Positions 10,145 to 21,215 of a DNA stretch of 64,000 bases are shown here, in pieces. This DNA is from Symbiodinium sp. CCMP2592 (Eukaryota; Sar; Dinophyceae; Suessiales; Symbiodiniaceae). The position numbers and the translations under genes were made by a program. The stretch spans positions 1 through 64,000 of the forward strand of contig CAJNDT010000930.1 of the NCBI GenBank assembly GCA_905221615.1, in the 5' to 3' direction. Within the stretch, counting starts at the first letter, position 1. Every line of letters starts with the position of its first letter. Below the pieces are notes generated by a model. That model saw nothing but the letters and a program-made list of their open reading frames with translations. It was not told the origin of the DNA and made no database searches.

Positions 10145-10884
10145 AGTCGAAGCTGCAAAATCCGCGCCGCTGGCAAGAAGAATCGTCGCCGTCAGTGCTT
10201 GCTCGTCGATGATTGAATGCGAGGACCAAAAAAGTGCGGTGTCGATATTATTAGATGAGGTGCTGGGCAGATACAGACTTTCAAAGAAGCAGCAATCAAT
10301 GTCCGCAGGCCCAGAGCAGTGGTGTTAGCGAGCCGCATTAAAATAGAACCGCCCGTTTTTGCTAGGACTTTGCTGCGGCCGTTTTCTTTGGCACGCCTGG
10401 AGCTCAGTGGGGCTAGACTGCCAAAGCTGGGGAAGTCATTTTGGGTCTTTGTCTTCAGAACAGAACTTTACTGCCACGGGGTCATGAATTTGATGCTTTG
10501 TGAAGTGCCTTCTTTCGGAGGGTGACAGGCAAGTGAAAAGAGGATGTAAGAACAAACAAGCCACTTGCCGTTGTGGCGGCAAGCACTTGGCCGCAGCAGT
10601 GCCGACATTGATTGCTCATATCCACCGTTGCCGACGCTCGCTCAGGTCCAGTCCGTGCCAGACGCCGTTTGCCAGAGGGAGCCGATGCCGATAGAGGCAT
10701 GTCACCAAACGGCGTTGTGCAGTCTGCAACAAATGAAGCTTTAGATCTGCATTTACGTTATATGCCGCGTTTTAAAATCAGAAGCTCCAATCGCAGGCCA
10801 CCCTTCTGCGCTGCCCGGCTGCTGCCGCTGGCGCCGTTCGCTCAGCTCCGTCCCGCTCTTGGCGTGTACGGTAGGTGGTTGAGT
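10145..10884 (+). other. downstream of gene 1, no gene seen
   Basis: This stretch is mixed-composition and holds only short frames. Small inverted repeats occur (CTTGCCG...CGGCAAG near 10,567-10,587; CGCCGTTT...AAACGGCG near 10,660-10,710). It probably includes the 3' UTR of gene 1. GCAAGA density drops here. Confidence 0.5.
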
Positions 10885-11181
10885 TTAATTAGTTCGGAGG
10901 CTGTAGTCTAAGCCCCCCGCCCTAAGGCCCAACCCGTTGCCGAATGGTATGTCAGGAGCCGTTTCAGGGTGGACCTCGACTGCGTAAGATTCCCTTGCCG
11001 AAGCATTATGGGGCCCTGTCAGAAAGCCTTGATTTAATGTTTCAGTTTCTTCACTTCAGGAGGCCGAACTCACATTCGGAGGGTATCATTTCGACCCTGG
11101 GGATGCTTCAGTTTTCGCCTTCCGGCTCCTGAAATAGAATCCCCGGTGTAGGACTCCACCGTGCCTCCTCCGAACTAATTA
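10885..11181. mobile_element. 297-bp element with 17-bp terminal inverted repeats
   Basis: TTTAATTAGTTCGGAGG at 10,885-10,901 is repeated as an exact reverse complement at 11,165-11,181. The interior has no long frame. A 17-bp perfect match at 280-bp spacing is unlikely by chance and resembles a MITE. No clear target-site duplication was found, so mobility is inference. Confidence 0.5.
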
Positions 11182-11230
11182 AATGGCTAAGGCATTGGGT
11201 GAATTGGGTGTAGTGTAGGGGGTGTTGTTT

Positions 11231-11280
11231 TAAGAAACCTTTAAAATAGGGGTGGTCCCTTTGGCGGAGGAAGGTTTCTT
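11231..11280. repeat. small inverted repeat
   Basis: AAGAAACCT at 11,231 pairs with AGGTTTCTT ending at 11,280, around a GC-rich loop. Function unknown. Confidence 0.4.
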
Positions 11281-11364
11281 AGGCGGGCCTTTCTTCTCTA
11301 GACATACTAGGGTTGTCCGCCCAGGGGAACACCGTAGTTAGCCCCACTCCGAAAGCACTGGAGG

Positions 11365-11668
11365 GTACAATGCCAATTCCATCGTGGAGAACGGTTTTGA
11401 CCACCGGACCTGGTGCAACCGCATGGTCGGGAAGTTTGACTTCCGCTACCAGAAGACGCCCAGGCAAAAAGGCTTTCTCCTCACATTGGACCTGGTTCGC
11501 GTCTCGCTGGAGGATGCCCTTGGCAGAAGGCCTCCATGGATCCGTTCGTGGATCCTTGTAATCTGCTGGCTGCCGGGCTGCGAGACTTCGTCTACTTAGC
11601 AGCTGCCGACACCAATTCCGAGTGTTCGGCTGGGACTGGCGGACTCCACATCGACATCGACCCGGCGG

Positions 11669-11671
<3 letters not shown>
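11365..11671 (+). pseudogene. coding-like segment split over two frames
   Basis: From about 11,365 one frame reads protein-like (ANSIVENGFDHRTWCNRMVG, FDFRYQKTPRQKGFLLTLDL). Near 11,515 the good frame shifts: [20 protein letters not shown], then [11 protein letters not shown], running directly into a CT dinucleotide array. Either a small intron or a frameshift separates the two halves. No acceptor/donor pair stood out. Family not recognised. Confidence 0.4.
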
Positions 11672-11713
<42 letters not shown>

Positions 11714-11723
11714 ACTCTCACTC

Positions 11724-11760
<37 letters not shown>
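11672..11760. repeat. (CT)n microsatellite with CACT interruptions
   Basis: About 89 nt of CT repeats, with a central block of ACTCTC units around 11,706-11,730. The Ser-Leu and Arg-Glu repeat frames it creates on the two strands are artefacts. Confidence 0.97.
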
Positions 11761-11763
<3 letters not shown>

Positions 11764-11951
11764 CCTACACCCCTGAACCCTAAACCCTATTAATATTAGC
11801 ATAAGTAAGAAGCAAGAGCGCAAACATCATTAATACAATGCACTTACAATAGTTCGTTCAGGGGCTGGGCTTCTTTCCCGGGCTTTCAAGTTTGGTTTCG
11901 GGGTCTTTGGGACTGATCTTGAAGCTCTGTTTCAGTAATTTAATAATAATT

Positions 11952-11979
11952 CCGGTTTAGGGTTTAGGGTTTAGGGTAT
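11952..11979. repeat. three perfect TTTAGGG telomere-type units
   Basis: GGTTTAGGG repeated as three uninterrupted TTTAGGG units is the cleanest plant/alveolate-type telomere motif in the window. It is internal, so it is an interstitial telomeric sequence and not a chromosome end. Confidence 0.85.
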
Positions 11980-12410
11980 GGGCACTCCCCCCTAAGTCGC
12001 CCACTCGCAAGACCCATAAGATCCGCAAGATGCATCCAAGCAATAATTGCAGGCATAATGTAATAAATGTAATTTACTCGAAAGTTGCAACCGAAACAAG
12101 GCCAGTAAGACTCAGTTAAGATTCTCCTTCTTTGCTCAAATCTGCAAATCTGAGTCTTTGGAAGTAAAGGAGTGGCACCCTCGTAGCCAGACCTTCCGTA
12201 AGTTCCTCTGCCCAGATTCAGCACAAAAGCAAACCCTAAACTAGCTAGTAAACGACGATTATTATTACTACTAGTACTTAATAACTAGTGCTACTACTAC
12301 GACGACGACTACTACTCCTGACTGTCTTGAAGTAACGAATGAATGCATATTTCATAATAACAATTTTTAATACAGTAAGCTTCCGGGTCTTGCATATCAC
12401 CACGCTTGCA

Positions 12411-12497
12411 GGCGGAGACTCCTGCGAGAGTTTCCTGCCCTGCTGATTACACTGGTCTGGCCAGAGTCCTCCTGCCGCGAACCCAGAGTGCGACCGG
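12411..12497 (+). CDS. exon-like block
   Basis: It follows CTTGCAG and reads AETPARVSCPADYTGLARVL, then LPRTQSAT, before GTCACA. It carries GCCAGA like the coding regions. It may belong upstream in gene 2. No phased partner was established. Confidence 0.3.
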
Positions 12498-12773
12498 TCA
12501 CAACCGCATGCACGCACAATTTATTAATAAACTATTAAGTTGTATAGTAGCGCCCACCCACATACGCAAACGTAAACATACATGCACGCTTGCGCCTGTA
12601 CGCATCTGCGAGCATAGAGACGGTGTGCGGATGCTTATTCAAGTCAATAGTTGAAATGATTAACTCACCTGCGCTGGATCGATGCTCGCAGCTTTTGCGA
12701 TTGTCCTTGGTTTCCACATTCTGATGTATAGTAAGCCAAACCAATCCAATCAGACACAGTCAGACACTAACAG

Positions 12774-12951
12774 GTGCCGGTTCCACCGGTCTATCCTGCA
12801 AGAGACCTACGTCGCTTGCAAGGTCTGCCCGCCTCCTGTTGGATTGTTTCGGCCAGATTCAGAAACGACACTGCAGGGAAGCCTGTTTGTTTGCGATGAG
12901 GTTGTGAGAGATGAGAAATTGCACCGGCCCAGCCGTCATCACTGCCGGTGA
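12774..12951 (+). CDS. exon-like block upstream of gene 2
   Basis: The acceptor CACTAACAG ends at 12,773. The frame then reads CRFHRSILQETYVACKVCPP, VGLFRPDSETTLQGSLFV and CDEVVRDEKLHRPSRHHC, ending in TGA at 12,949-12,951. Composition is protein-like and two GCAAG motifs are present. It may be an upstream exon of gene 2 (a GT lies at 12,947) or a separate small gene. Confidence 0.4.
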
Positions 12952-13039
12952 CATGTCCGGCTCGATAGCAAGTAAGAGAAGCCTTGAAGCATCTCAGTCT
13001 TGGATAATTTTGTTTCCTGCTGGCCGAGCTTGCGCAGCC

Positions 13040-14860
13040 ATGGCCCCGAAGAAGAGCTGCATCCAGTCAAAAACCAAGGCAGTGCAAGAGAAGGCGCTTT
13101 CGAAGGAGAAGAAGCTGAAAGTGTTTTGTCTGCAAGCAAGGCGTCTACACTTCAACCTTCCGACCCCCCTTAACTTTAAACATATGATCCCATCAATCAA
13201 GCTAATCACATGTCCGAATATTCGTGAACTGAGGACAAGGCGGAGGAAGCCTTGCGCAAAGAGCAGAAAGCGAATCTTGAAGCGCAAGAGAACAGACTGG
13301 TCACGATGAGGCAGGAGCTCGATGCGTGGTTTGCCCTACGGCCGAAAGCACTGGAACACATCCATCGGGGCTTCAGTCGCTGAGAATTTTAGTTCTTCGT
13401 TTTTTTGGGTATGTTTGGGAAAGAAAAATAGTACTGTGAAGCTTTAGCGAGCTAGGTTCTTTAAATTCAGTTGAACTTGAGTGAAATGACTGACTGTGAT
13501 TCATTGTCTTTAGAGCGCACGTGGCATAAAGGTATGGGAAGCTTTGATTCGCTGGACTCCGGCAAGATCGTGGGCGACGACGACTCGTCGGAGCAGAAGC
13601 TGAAGCCCTACATGAACAAGTTCCGATTGCTTGGGCAAGAGCAAACGCGACCGCTGCTTTGCAAGATGATTCCCAAAGTGATGTCGTTCTTGGACAAACA
13701 GCAGAAGAACTTCAGATGCAAGATAGAGCGTGCTTTCCTGGCGACCCTGCTCGCGTAGCTTGGCTGTGAATCAGTAGTACATGTAAAACAATCTTTCATT
13801 CAAATCTTCTTTGCCTCTGCCGAAGCAAGAAAAGTGCAAAACACCTCACTCGCCGTAGGTTCATCACTCACTGCGACGTCAACAGCGCGTTGCCGAGCAA
13901 GAGCATGGTCGCGCTTGAGGACTTCATGATGAAGCGCTTCACAGACTACGGCAGCCGGCTAGAAACCTGGGAGCCACGGGGGCCAGAGACGACCTTCCAG
14001 GACCTACTCGTTTAACCGCCTAAGTAAGGCATCCTGCTGCAACATCGTGATTTTCCGCCGCCTGTTCATTGCTCAGCCTCTTAGGCCCAACATGCGGCTG
14101 GGGTCGTGAGTCCAAGTCAGTGAAAATTCAAGTTGAATGAATTCGGTTTAACCGTTGCCTTGTTTGTCGGATCGGTTGGCCTTAAATTCACCCAAGCCCA
14201 AGAGTCCGCGTTCTCAAGGAGTTCTGTGACGATCCCTCCTGCAGCTACTGGAGGCTGGAGAAGCAGGACGACGGCAAGAGTCAGTTGCGGTACATGCAGA
14301 CCGACTTGATGTTTAAGCTTCCGCCGGAGATGCAGAACATCGACAACATCAAGGTCATGTGCGCAAGAAACTTCAACACATCCTTGAGTTTCTCAGCTGC
14401 AATGTGCGAATCTTTCAGATCAAGTTATCTAAGCACGCGCTTCTCTAGTTCTCTCGTCTATTCAGAACATGTTGAAACCACTTCTTCCAACTCAGTTGTT
14501 CGTTGCATAGCAATTCCGTCAGGTGCTGGGTTGGTGGACATCTCGGTGTGCAAGATCCTGAATTCCGACATCAACGAGGGCAAGACCTTGCCCGAGAGCC
14601 CGTTCTTTCTGAAGGAGTGCCCGACGGGTTCCTCCCCCGAAGCCGGTTCTGGTGATGGCAAGAAGACGAAATCGTGGCAGGCGAAATCGGAGACTGCGCT
14701 TCAACCGGCAGCTGGGAACGGCAAGAACACTCCCCCGCGGACGCCGAAGCGCAAGATCAATTCCAAGTCGTCGCCTAGCAAGAGTCCGAAGACCCTCGCC
14801 GGATCGCCCGTCAGCTCGATCAAGTCGCCAGCATCAGGAGGGCGAGGATCGCCAAAGTAA
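13040..14860 (+). CDS. gene 2: six-exon gene with coiled coil and basic SPK tail
   Basis: Exons by phase: 13040-13120 (ATG, MAPKKSCIQSKTKAVQEK), 13234-13369, 13514-13754, 13859-14009, 14219-14387 and 14523-14860 (TAA). Introns are 113, 144, 104, 209 and 135 nt. All end in AG; donors are GT except the second, GC at 13370 (GT at 13376 is the alternative). Phases agree at every junction. Exons 1-2 encode a Lys/Glu-rich coiled coil (KAEEALRKEQKANLEAQENR). Exons 3-5 form a globular region (KMIPKVMSFLDKQQKNFRCK, YGSRLETWEPRGPETTFQDL, CSYWRLEKQDDGKSQLRYMQ). The last exon ends in about 70 residues rich in Ser, Pro and Lys, with SPSKSPKT, TPPRTPKRK and repeated SPK motifs. These resemble DNA-binding histone-H1-like tails or CDK sites. 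About 370 residues in total. Family not recognised; nuclear location is inferred from the tail. Confidence 0.68.
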
Positions 14861-15690
14861 GCTTGACTGAGATTGTTTCAGGGGCAAGAACACAGAAGAA
14901 GCATTATTATTTTTAACATAAAAAATGCATCGCTGAAAGTTGGTGTCACATGCTTTTGTGTTCTCGGGTTACCCCTGCTTCTGAGTCTTCCGAGACTGTA
15001 GGTCAGAGAGCAGGGAAGTATTTCAAGAGCGCCCCGGCCTGACTCTGCCGAATTCCGCTGCCGCTGTTTCTGAAGGCAAGAAATTTTAATCGAGTCCTCG
15101 GCCGCTGAACCTGGCAAGTTTTGGCGATCAACCGCCTTGCCGGGCCGTTTGCGATAAAACGCTGCCTTAGTCACTGGCCGCAGAAGTCGCAAGAGAGAAA
15201 ACGGGTTGCCAGAGCAACAAGCCTTTTGACGCACCTCATTTGTGATTTTACACTCCCGCCCGCCAGGATTCTGCACTTCCTGGACCTGCACTGAACGACT
15301 GTCGGGCCCTGGCAAGAATTTTTGCTAATGAGCCAGAGTAACGCAAGAAACTCCGTATTTTTGGAAAGACATTCGCAGGAAATCCCTGCAAGATGCAGAG
15401 AAAAAGGCGTGGCAAATCATCATCATTTCATCTCGCTGACATATAAACTTCACAGACTATCCGGGGTGTAGTGTCGTAAATTCTTATTGAAGCTTTTAAT
15501 ATACTTGGGAATTTTAACAACATATCAGAACTTTATCTTGTAACCGAACAACCCACGAACCCCTCACGAACCCCCAAAACGTTCGCAGAAGTTCGCCGAA
15601 GGGTTTTTGAAAAAACGAACTTCGTCGAAGGGTCAACCTTTGCCTGACAGACCGTTGCCCCCTTCTGCGTTCCCCTCATATATATATGTA
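14861..15690 (+). other. gene 2 downstream region, no gene seen
   Basis: About 830 nt without a convincing frame. GCAAGA hexamers persist to about 15,390 (for example near 14,882, 15,076, 15,188, 15,311, 15,341 and 15,388), then become rare. The telomere-like duplicated landscape starts at about 15.5 kb. The first part may be 3' UTR or unphased exons. Confidence 0.4.
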
Positions 15691-15719
15691 TATATGTACA
15701 GAGTTTAGGGACCCTACAG

Positions 15720-15752
15720 GCTACCAAGAAGAGTTGGTTTTTGCAGCTTCAG
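15720..15752 (+). CDS. 33-nt micro-exon (copy A)
   Basis: Bounded by ...ACCCTACAG and GTCGCA. Codons in one possible frame read ATKKSWFLQLQ; another open frame reads YQEELVFAAS. Copy B1 (44,078-44,110) is identical over all 33 nt and is followed by GTAGAA. Copy B2 (44,942-44,973) has lost one base and is followed by GCAGAA. The AG...GT/GC borders in all three copies suggest a splice unit. Confidence 0.45.
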
Positions 15753-17108
15753 GTCGCAATCACAGGACGACCTGCAAACCGTACATAACCATACAAACCT
15801 ACATCCCACACCCTAAACCCCAGACCTATGTGAAAGACGTCGTTTCTGATTCTGTGCAGGTACGAGTCGTCATCTGGCGAGCTCAACACCGTGGCAGCGG
15901 AATGCGTCGGGTCCTAAAGCAAAGGTCTAAAGGGTCTAGTAGTTAGGTGTGGGACTGATAGGGTGTAGCGTCTTAGAATCATTGCCTTTTGTCGTAAAGT
16001 CTGCTTTGGGATGCTTTGGAGTGGGCTTTGATCTGTTCAGGCGTACCTGGGCGCATATGGTCGCAATTCTGTGCTCTGCTATACGTACGAGCACAAGAAC
16101 CCGATGTAGTAACAGCAGCGCAGCACAGCCTCAATTCGTCAAGCAGCCCCCATGGCTATGAAGAGAAGATGTTCAAGCCTCCAGCGCTTACGAAGGGGTG
16201 CCGCGTTTAATCTCGATTAGAGGTCCTTATGATTGATATCGATCCCATTTTTGATTGCTTCCATTCGGGGGATATATTCGGACGGATGTGTCAAACTGAA
16301 GCCTCAATTCGCCCCAAATCTAGCACGGCTGAAGGAGTCGCCCAGGCTTTAGCGTGGCCTTGCGCGACGTTGCAGTTTGGGTCCCGAAACCCTAAACTTT
16401 GCTCAAGGTTTGATCAGGGAGTGTGTGGGAAGTGGTCTTTTGGTTTGGTGCAGCTTCTGGGGGTCGCTTTGGAGTTTGGGCCCGTAAGTTATTTAGGGCT
16501 TCAGGAGTTTTACGGTTCAAGATTTCCGGCTGTTCCGCGTTTAAGGGCTGGTCCCTAAACCCTGGTATCATGTCACTGTGAGTGAGCTGAAACATGCAAC
16601 ATCAGGCCTGGTTGCCGGTTTAGGGCTCAGGGTTAACAATTACTTCATGTTACTATGCTATGGCAAGTGGGGTTCTGCGGGCAAGCCGCTCACTACGACT
16701 CATGCAAGTAGCTTCCTGTTTTCGTGGCAGGTAGGAAGTGCATCAGGTCAGATATAGATATGTATACATATATACATATAAATATATGTATATATGAATG
16801 CCTCGACGTATTTTGATGTCGATGTCATTAGATTCTAAACTGTCAGCCTGAACTGCAATTGAGCCGGAACAGTCTGAACGCCCCTTTGCTCTTTCGAAGG
16901 GTTTTGAGAGCTCGGTGTGTAGTCGGCTACATTTTCCCGTATGCACGGTGGTGCTTCAAGGTTAGGGTGCTTTTGGATCATGTCATCACGGGACCGCCGT
17001 AGATGTAGTCGTAGGGACCTCATTAGGTTTGCTTGTGCTGGAAGCTTTGGGATAAGTGGCATCTTGAGATACCCCGACACACTCAGCCCTAAACCCCAAA
17101 CCCTAAAG

Positions 17109-17220
17109 TAACCTGCATATCATATATGGCGATGGTGTCAAGGCAGCGGCGTACTGCGAGCAGCTGAAGTTACCTGTGCCGAAATGGCTCATGGACAAGG
17201 AACAGGTGTTGTGGACTGAA
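17109..17220 (+). CDS. 112-nt exon (copy A)
   Basis: After CCCTAAAG, one base plus 37 codons read NLHIIYGDGVKAAAYCEQLK, then LPVPKWLMDKEQVLWTE, ending at GTGGGT. Copy B (46,324-46,435) has exactly the same length, no indel, about a dozen substitutions and the same frame. The flanks on both sides have diverged with indels. This is the best single piece of evidence for genes inside the telomere-like desert. Product unknown. Confidence 0.65.
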
Positions 17221-17744
17221 GTGGGTTTTGGGTTTAGGGGGGTTACCCTAAAGACAAAGGGGGACCTTCTGTAGCTTGTTCCACCTTCTTTCTGTGGCAA
17301 ATCTCTTCCAGCAGAAGTAACCTGCAATGCTCAGCCCTAAACCCCCTTCGGATAACAGGAAGTCCAAGATGTAGGAACTCAAAGAAAAGGAGCATTGTTT
17401 GTTGTCTGCCCTAAACAGATTCCCTTACCTGGGAGTTGAAGGGCAGAGTCGACCCCCCCTTAACCTTTTTTGGAGCACTTCTCCATGCTCATCCTTTTTA
17501 GTGTTGCTTGTTCTTCATCGTCATTCTTGTCATGGTTCCCTTGCCTGTTGATCATATTCGTGTCATGCTCATCCTAAACCCGAAAACCTCAACCCGAAAC
17601 CCGTCATGTGGGCACTGTCCTGGAGTGACTCACGTGGCCCTGAACCCATATCTCCTTCCGTCGCATCGAGACGAGGCCCGACCTGCGAACTCTGATCGTA
17701 CATACAAGTAAACAAACACATGCAACAATAAGTACATCGATATT

Positions 17745-17811
17745 ATGTATATATATATATATATACAGACATGGTAGATCATGAGAATATGTTACATACG
17801 CTTTTAGACAA

Positions 17812-17850
<39 letters not shown>
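17745..17850. repeat. two (TA)n microsatellites
   Basis: TATATA runs at about 17,746-17,765 and 17,816-17,846, separated by unique sequence. Copy B of the duplication lacks them at the matching place (about 47,000). Confidence 0.9.
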
Positions 17851-17852
<2 letters not shown>

Positions 17853-18647
17853 TAACACTGTACGTACTCGGACCAATTAGGCTTTTACCTAACCGGCCAA
17901 AGCTACCGAAGCCCTGAAGAGTGAACAGCTCCGATTTCTCAAACGCGCAAATTCCTGCATCTTCCTCCTTGAAACCGCGCACCCGAAAACCCTCAAGGTG
18001 TAGGCTTTAGGGATTAGCCTTGAAGCCCCAAAATCCCTGAAATCGCGCAACCAAGCCCGAAATTCTAAAACGTAAATCCGCGTAACCAAACCCTGAACTG
18101 AAAATTCACCCCCGAGCGCAGATTTTCGTGCAAAGCCGAGGCGAGTTCATGGAATTCTGCAGATCGCTGAAGGCTGGGGTCTAAGGGTTTAGGATGTATG
18201 GGGTGGGGGGGGGGAATACTGCTTTTTTCTACGTCTACTGTTGCTCTGCTGCTCGTACTTCTCCGCGCTACCAAACCCAAAATCAGACGGCAGAAATCCA
18301 ACGCCCTGGACGGCAGAAGGAAGCCTAGCAATATCAAGGACATGCCTGGCAGATCTCAGCTGCCATAGTCTTTGAACGACCCCTCTGGAGCGTGCGGCTA
18401 CTTTAGTGACCGCCGTCACTTAGTTCTTACATGTACGCAACAGGTGTTTCAGAAAAATGCCACCCCAGCTCAAGCCCTGGAAAGCAGAATCCTGATTCTA
18501 AGGAGGCCCAAACGAAGAAATGCGAACGTTTGAGAAACTATCATATCAAGTCCTTCTTATGACTTTTCCTAACTTTAAAACCCCTCTACATGCCCGTCCT
18601 CGTAAATGCCTGAAAATCACACAACACGACTGAAGATACCCATAAAG

Positions 18648-18718
18648 CCGTAATGGAAAGTCTACGAGCCCGGCTTGCCCAGCATCAGGCCCAGATCCGT
18701 CACTTCGTTCGCAGCAAG
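18648..18718 (+). CDS. 71-nt exon (copy A)
   Basis: Between CCCATAAAG and GTCAGG, two bases plus 23 codons read VMESLRARLAQHQAQIRHFV, then RSK. Copy B (47,789-47,859) is also 71 nt and keeps ARLxQHQAQIRHFVR. Gln/Arg-rich amphipathic helix. Confidence 0.6.
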
Positions 18719-18898
18719 GTCAGGAATACTTCAGCGTGTTGTTTTTCGGTTTGAGGGTTTTGGCCTTGGGGCTTGGGTTTGGGCTTTTGGGGGCTTTACG
18801 GACCTGGGGTTTAGAGCAGGAGGCTGAACCTGGCAGTTGGGATTGGGTTCGAGCTTGTTGTCCGACAATACATCCCGCCTTTTTGTGGTGCTATCCAG

Positions 18899-18974
18899 GA
18901 CCCCAAAATTCGAACGACAGCGGACCCTTGACAGCCGTAGCCAAGAGCCCCAACCCCGGGTATGTGGGACTTCG
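18899..18974 (+). CDS. 76-nt exon (copy A)
   Basis: Between CTATCCAG and GTTCAA. The frame reads PQNSNDSGPLTAVAKSPNPG, then YVGL. Copy B (48,041-48,116) is also 76 nt and keeps GPxTAVAKSPxxGxVG. It exits in phase 2, which fits the entry phase of the 90-nt exon downstream in both copies. Confidence 0.6.
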
Positions 18975-19476
18975 GTTCAAACCCTAAACCCTCTCCTAGG
19001 AGTTGTCTGGGGTTCAGCCCTCATCTGACCTTCAATCAGTCGAAATCCCAACCATCCAGTGAGCTCAAAGACAAAATGAGGGTGTAGCATTTAGGATTTA
19101 GTGAGGTTTCGAGGTCTAGGATTAAGGCGTAGATCCAGAATGAATCTGCAAGGAGAAGACAATGGGTGGCTCACGAAACTCACGGAGCGTTCCTCATCCT
19201 CTGAACTTTTTTCCCTTTATCATGAACGGCATCCGCGAGCTTACACGCTAGTAAATTTAAAGGCCTACTGGTGGTCTTGATCTGTTGCGTACGTGCGTCG
19301 CGTTGGTCCCGGCCCTTTCTCCCTGAGCACTAGCTCTGCAAGACGAGGGAAGCAACACCAGATCCCAAGCAAGATTGAACAGTTTAAGGGTTTAGGGCGC
19401 AACACCCAGCCTCCCTGTGGTGTAGAGCTTAGGCTTTAGGGCCGTATAGGGGTTAAGTATACGGTTTGAGGTGTAG

Positions 19477-19566
19477 GGACCCCAAGCAAGACGACAACAA
19501 GCACTTTGAAACCAAAGCCGAGAGCCCTCGTCTCTTGCACAGATTCCCTGGGCACGGCTTGCGGAA
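19477..19566 (+). CDS. 90-nt exon (copy A)
   Basis: Between GAGGTGTAG and GTGAGC. The frame reads DPKQDDNKHFETKAESPRLL, then HRFPGHGLR. Copy B (48,687-48,776) has the same length, with two clearly synonymous changes among a few substitutions. Charged N-terminal half; product unknown. Confidence 0.62.
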
Positions 19567-20825
19567 GTGAGCGTGGGCTAGCTCAGAGCCCAGAGAACTG
19601 AGGGGAAGCTGTTTTGAGGTTCGTGGAGAGTTGTGGTGTTATGTTTTTTTCGGTTTGTTTTGGCGTTCTTGTCAAGTTTAATGTGGCGGTATAATGTTTA
19701 GCAGCAATGATGTACAGGTATCGTGCGCTTTGTCCGTCTGTACTTCGCGAACCACTTCGGAATCTTAGGAGATCAGGGACCCCCTGACAAGTCGGATCCG
19801 CATCATAAACAAAGGCTTTGAAATCATGTGTCCTACTTTTGAGAAACCTCAGCTTAGATTGCGCTGCATCAACTCTGAACCCTAAACCCCAAACCAAAGC
19901 TAAGGCTACGCTGTCCACTGAAGGGTGCATAAACGAACCATGGCAGTCCGAGGCGTCCAACTGCAGCCTTTGTCCAGGACTCGGCAGCGAAAAACACCCA
20001 GCCGATTTCCAAAAGGCTTTTGTATATGTTTTAATTTTGGAGTTTAGGGTTTTAAAGACTTGAGGGTTCGTGTGGTTGGTTTTCAGCTGCAGGGTCCAAA
20101 GAGGAAACCTGGTTCGTACGTTTTCGGGGAAGAATCGGGCATGTGCAGTTCTAGGGCAGCTGTTTGTCGTGTCAGGTTCTACTTCCCTAGTGCTTTACGC
20201 AATGTTCACAATATTTCTTTGTATGGCTGTAATCGAGCCTTTGTTTATGATAGATTAAACATGGTCTGCTTTCAAGTTGCAAGTAGTCCAAGATCACTGG
20301 TCACGAAGTGTGCAACATGCTTGGCATGCTGAGCCATGACAGCTAGCATTCTGGAGCTTAGCTTAGCTGGAGGGATCCAGAGCTTAGTGCGTTGCAGTTC
20401 CGTGCTCAAGATTGGGTTTTAAGCTGCGTTCCAAGTCTGCGGGGACAGTAAGGGTTCTGCGCATAGCTTGTTTAGACAGTTTGTGGTTCCACAAACTGTC
20501 AGCACGCGTGGAGCCAAGAGTATGGAGAAATCTGTCTAGAGCATTCGGCATGTATATGCATTTGCTCTTTGCAATATCTTTCCAGTTTGTTTCGGCATCG
20601 CATGTGTGCGAACGGGAAGCGTCAGCTTCAATCGAACAGAGCCGAGCATCCTCGAAGCTTCCGCTCTTTTCTCGAAGCCTCCAGGGTTGTGGCCCACAAT
20701 CTCTGCATAACCCTTAAGCCTACAGCCGCCCCCCTCCTTCCAAGCAAGAGAATGCACACTCCGGTCTCCAAGCCCAGCTTCAGATCTCTGCCTTCGCACT
20801 TGCGTGGAAAGGACCGTATTGTAGG

Positions 20826-21215
20826 CATAATATACTATACCCCCAAACCCTGTTCTAATTACTAAGGCCCCTATACCCAATCTTGTGGTAGCCCTTATAG
20901 TAGGCCTTTAAGCCTGTTCTAATTATTTAAGGCGCCTGTAGTAATCCGACGCTTCCGAGGCGGGATCGGCAGAGCAGCGGCGAGGCGACGCGCCGTGCAC
21001 GGCCCTTGGCCTGACAGAGAGAGTGGAGATGAATGTAGGGGCCTTAATGATTTCAACAGGGTTCCCGTTAAAAGGCGTCTGTAAGGGTTACTATAAGGGA
21101 TCTATACGGGTGCTATTTATAGTGTCGGGGATTTTAATAGGGTTTGGGCGGTGTATAATATTATACTTACAATTAGGACCCCCAAACCCCTATTCTAATC
21201 AGCAAGGCCACGTCA
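20826..21215. mobile_element. large imperfect inverted-repeat element (copy A)
   Basis: The left end carries an AT-rich core plus CCCCAAACCCT..TTCTAAT and AAGGCCCCTATA. The reverse complement of these pieces (TGTAGGGGCCTTAAT, AACAGGGTT, then TTTAATAGGGTTTGGG and TATAATATTATAC) recurs at 21,030-21,172. The centre (20,945-21,015) is GC-rich and shared with copy B at 50,611. A related end occurs alone at 31,215-31,268. It resembles a MITE family; no protein frame is seen. Confidence 0.5.

Noticed and set aside
9714..10328. 204-codon plus frame overlapping the terminal exon of gene 1
   Set aside because: Out of phase with the upstream exon; rich in Arg/Ser as expected of a shifted frame of a Glu/Lys-rich exon.
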